A model generated the notes under the pieces. The model was not told the DNA's origin, ran no database searches, and was given only the letters and a program-made list of their open reading frames with translations. From the NCBI GenBank assembly GCA_046727435.1, contig JBKPCR010000449.1, positions 1 through 6,968 on the forward strand: 6,968 bases of DNA, given 5' to 3'. Of this stretch, positions 5,571 through 6,968 are shown one piece after another. The position numbers and the translations under genes are program-made. Each line of letters begins with the position of its first letter. Within the stretch, counting starts at the first letter, position 1. This stretch comes from CAVPRW01 sp046727435 [NCBI: bacterium]. Its GTDB lineage: Bacteria > Tectomicrobia > Entotheonellia > J063.

Positions 5571-6968
5571 ATGCGCTGCCCACGCTGCGAGTCTGACAAT
5601 CCCGAGGGGATGAAGTTCTGCATTGAGTGTGCCGCCCCCCTCACGCGGCGCTGTCCCCACTGTGGTTTTGCGAATCCCCCGCAGGCGAAGTTCTGTGGAC
5701 AGTGTGCAACGTCGCTCAGTGGCTCGCTGCCAGCGGCTGCGTCATCTCCTCAAGCCATAGACTCCCAGGCGCCACTCAGCTATACCCCCGCATACCTCGC
5801 TCAGAAAATCCTACACTCCAAAACCGCTCTCGAGGGGGAACGCAAGCTAGTGACGGTGCTGTTCGCCGACCTGAAGGGCTCGATGGAGCTGTTGGCCGAT
5901 CGTGACCCCGAGGCAGCACGCAGGCTGCTCGACCCTGTGCTCGAGCGCATGATGGCCGCGGTGCATCGCTACGAAGGGACGGTAAACCAGGTGCTGGGCG
6001 ACGGCATCATGGCGCTGTTCGGCGCCCCCCTCGCGCATGAGGATCACGCAGTGCGAGCCTGTTATGCCGCCCTGGCCATGCAGGAGGCCATCCGCCACTA
6101 CACTGAAGAACTCCGCCACGCCCATGGGATCGAAGTGCAGATCCGGGTCGGCCTGAATTCCGGCGAGGTGGTCGTGCGCGCCATTGGCAACGACCTGCAT
6201 ATGGACTACTCGGCCATAGGCCAGGCCACGCACTTGGCGGCGCGTATGGAGCAGCTCGCCCCCCCCGGAAGCATTCGGCTAACGGCAGAAACCCTTCGGC
6301 TCGCAGAAGGGTTGGTCCAAGTCAAACCGCTTGGTCCGACCCCGGTTAAGGGCCTGTCATATCCCGTGGAGGTCTTCGAGCTTGCGGGCGCCTCGCCGGC
6401 CCGAACGCGTCTGCAGGCGTTTGCGGCCCGTGAGCTTACTCCCTTCGTGGGGCGTCAGGCGGAGCTCGAGGCCATCTGTCAGGCCTTAGAGCAGGCCGGG
6501 GCCGGCCACGGCCAGCTCGTGGCGGTCATCGGGGAGCCCGGGGTGGGCAAGACCCGCCTCTTCTACGAATTCATCTGTTCCCATCGCACCCACGGTTGGC
6601 TCCTGCTCGAAAGCCACGGGGTCTCCCACGGCAAGGCCACCCCCTACCTCCCCATCCGCGACCTCCTCAAAGCCTATTTTCAGCTCGAGGCGCGGGACGA
6701 TGGGGTACGGATCCGCGAGAAGCTCACTAGCAAGCTCCTCGCGCTGGATGAGGCCCTCAGGCCGACCCTGCCCGCCTTACTCACGCTTCTGGACGTGCCG
6801 GTCGAGGACCACGAGTGGCAGGCCCTCGATCCGCCCCAACGCCGCCAGCGGACCCTGGATGCACTCAAGCGCCTGCTGCTGCGGGAGAGTCAGGTCCAGC
6901 CCCTGGTGATGGTTTGCGAAAACCTCCACTGGATCGACACTGAGACCCAGGCGTTTCTCGACAGCCTG
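5571..6968 (+). CDS. Double zinc ribbon - class III nucleotide cyclase - AAA/STAND ATPase signalling protein (incomplete at right edge)
   Basis: This is the first 466 residues of a large cytoplasmic multidomain regulator; relatives run to about 1000-1150 residues with TPR-like repeats at the end. Residues 3-45 form a double zinc ribbon: Cys 3, 6, 17, 20 and Cys 28, 31, 42, 45. Residues 90-270 are a class III adenylate/guanylate cyclase domain, with metal-binding Asp100 in LFADLKGS and Asp144 in VLGDGIMALFG, and HLAARME at 221-227. The usual adenine-selecting Lys position is Gln140 and the transition-state Asn position is His221, while Arg225 is kept. Residues 290 onward are a P-loop ATPase: FVGRQAEL (292-299), Walker A GEPGVGKT (321-328) and a Walker B-like VMVCENLHWID (446-456). 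The start ATG has AGGAGG eight bases upstream. The frame is clean to the edge. Whether it makes cAMP is not shown by the sequence; the substituted residues leave this open. Confidence 0.9.
   Translation, partial: MRCPRCESDNPEGMKFCIECAAPLTRRCPHCGFANPPQAKFCGQCATSLSGSLPAAASSPQAIDSQAPLSYTPAYLAQKILHSKTALEGERKLVTVLFADLKGSMELLADRDPEAARRLLDPVLERMMAAVHRYEGTVNQVLGDGIMALFGAPLAHEDHAVRACYAALAMQEAIRHYTEELRHAHGIEVQIRVGLNSGEVVVRAIGNDLHMDYSAIGQATHLAARMEQLAPPGSIRLTAETLRLAEGLVQVKPLGPTPVKGLSYPVEVFELAGASPARTRLQAFAARELTPFVGRQAELEAICQALEQAGAGHGQLVAVIGEPGVGKTRLFYEFICSHRTHGWLLLESHGVSHGKATPYLPIRDLLKAYFQLEARDDGVRIREKLTSKLLALDEALRPTLPALLTLLDVPVEDHEWQALDPPQRRQRTLDALKRLLLRESQVQPLVMVCENLHWIDTETQAFLDSL

Noticed and set aside
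6898-6940. Altered Walker B (Glu-Asn instead of Glu-Asp before LHWID) as evidence of a dead ATPase
   Set aside because: I recall ENLHWID as a common variant in these cyclase-linked ATPases, so it is not evidence of loss of function.

Overview
The window is GC-rich bacterial DNA. It looks like a decaying accessory region (roughly bases 1-3200) followed by two well-preserved loci (3350 onward). No rRNA, tRNA, CRISPR array or complete insertion sequence is visible. The gene mix (zinc-ribbon/cyclase/AAA regulator, TrmN6-like methyltransferase, orphan oligopeptide-type binding protein, broken tyrosine integrase) suits large, GC-rich genomes of the Deltaproteobacteria/Tectomicrobia/NC10 kind. That assignment is a low-confidence impression, not a measurement.

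Bases 1-738 hold a tyrosine recombinase (integrase) relic. Its arm-binding and core-binding domains run in one frame and its last catalytic box in another; the middle of the catalytic domain is missing. An intact TrmN6/YfiC-like methyltransferase gene (731-1510) starts inside the tail of this relic. Bases 1625-1786 are a short relic of a ComM/YifB Mg-chelatase-like AAA protein with a ruined P-loop. On the minus strand, 1888-2691 is an intact, full-length but divergent member of the SAM hydroxide adenosyltransferase (DUF62) family that appears to lack the usual catalytic triad. Bases 2862-3202 are an FAD amine oxidase relic in which the N-terminal Gly-rich motif is joined, out of frame, to the C-terminal flavin-binding block.

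Bases 3353-5078 are a self-contained transcription unit: a good sigma-70-type promoter, a near-perfect Shine-Dalgarno, and a family 5 (OppA/DppA-type) secreted solute-binding protein. No permease or ATPase gene is next to it. A 492-base gap follows, with one perfect inverted repeat just after the gene and another just before the next one. The last gene (5571 to the right edge, incomplete) encodes a double zinc ribbon, a class III nucleotide cyclase domain and a STAND/AAA-type ATPase. It is a large cytoplasmic signalling protein cut off by the window.

I see no obvious operon linking these genes and no convincing new multi-gene system. The items most worth checking are the triad-less DUF62 protein, the repeated 'both ends kept, middle lost' decay pattern, and the palindromic sites around the solute-binding-protein and cyclase genes.
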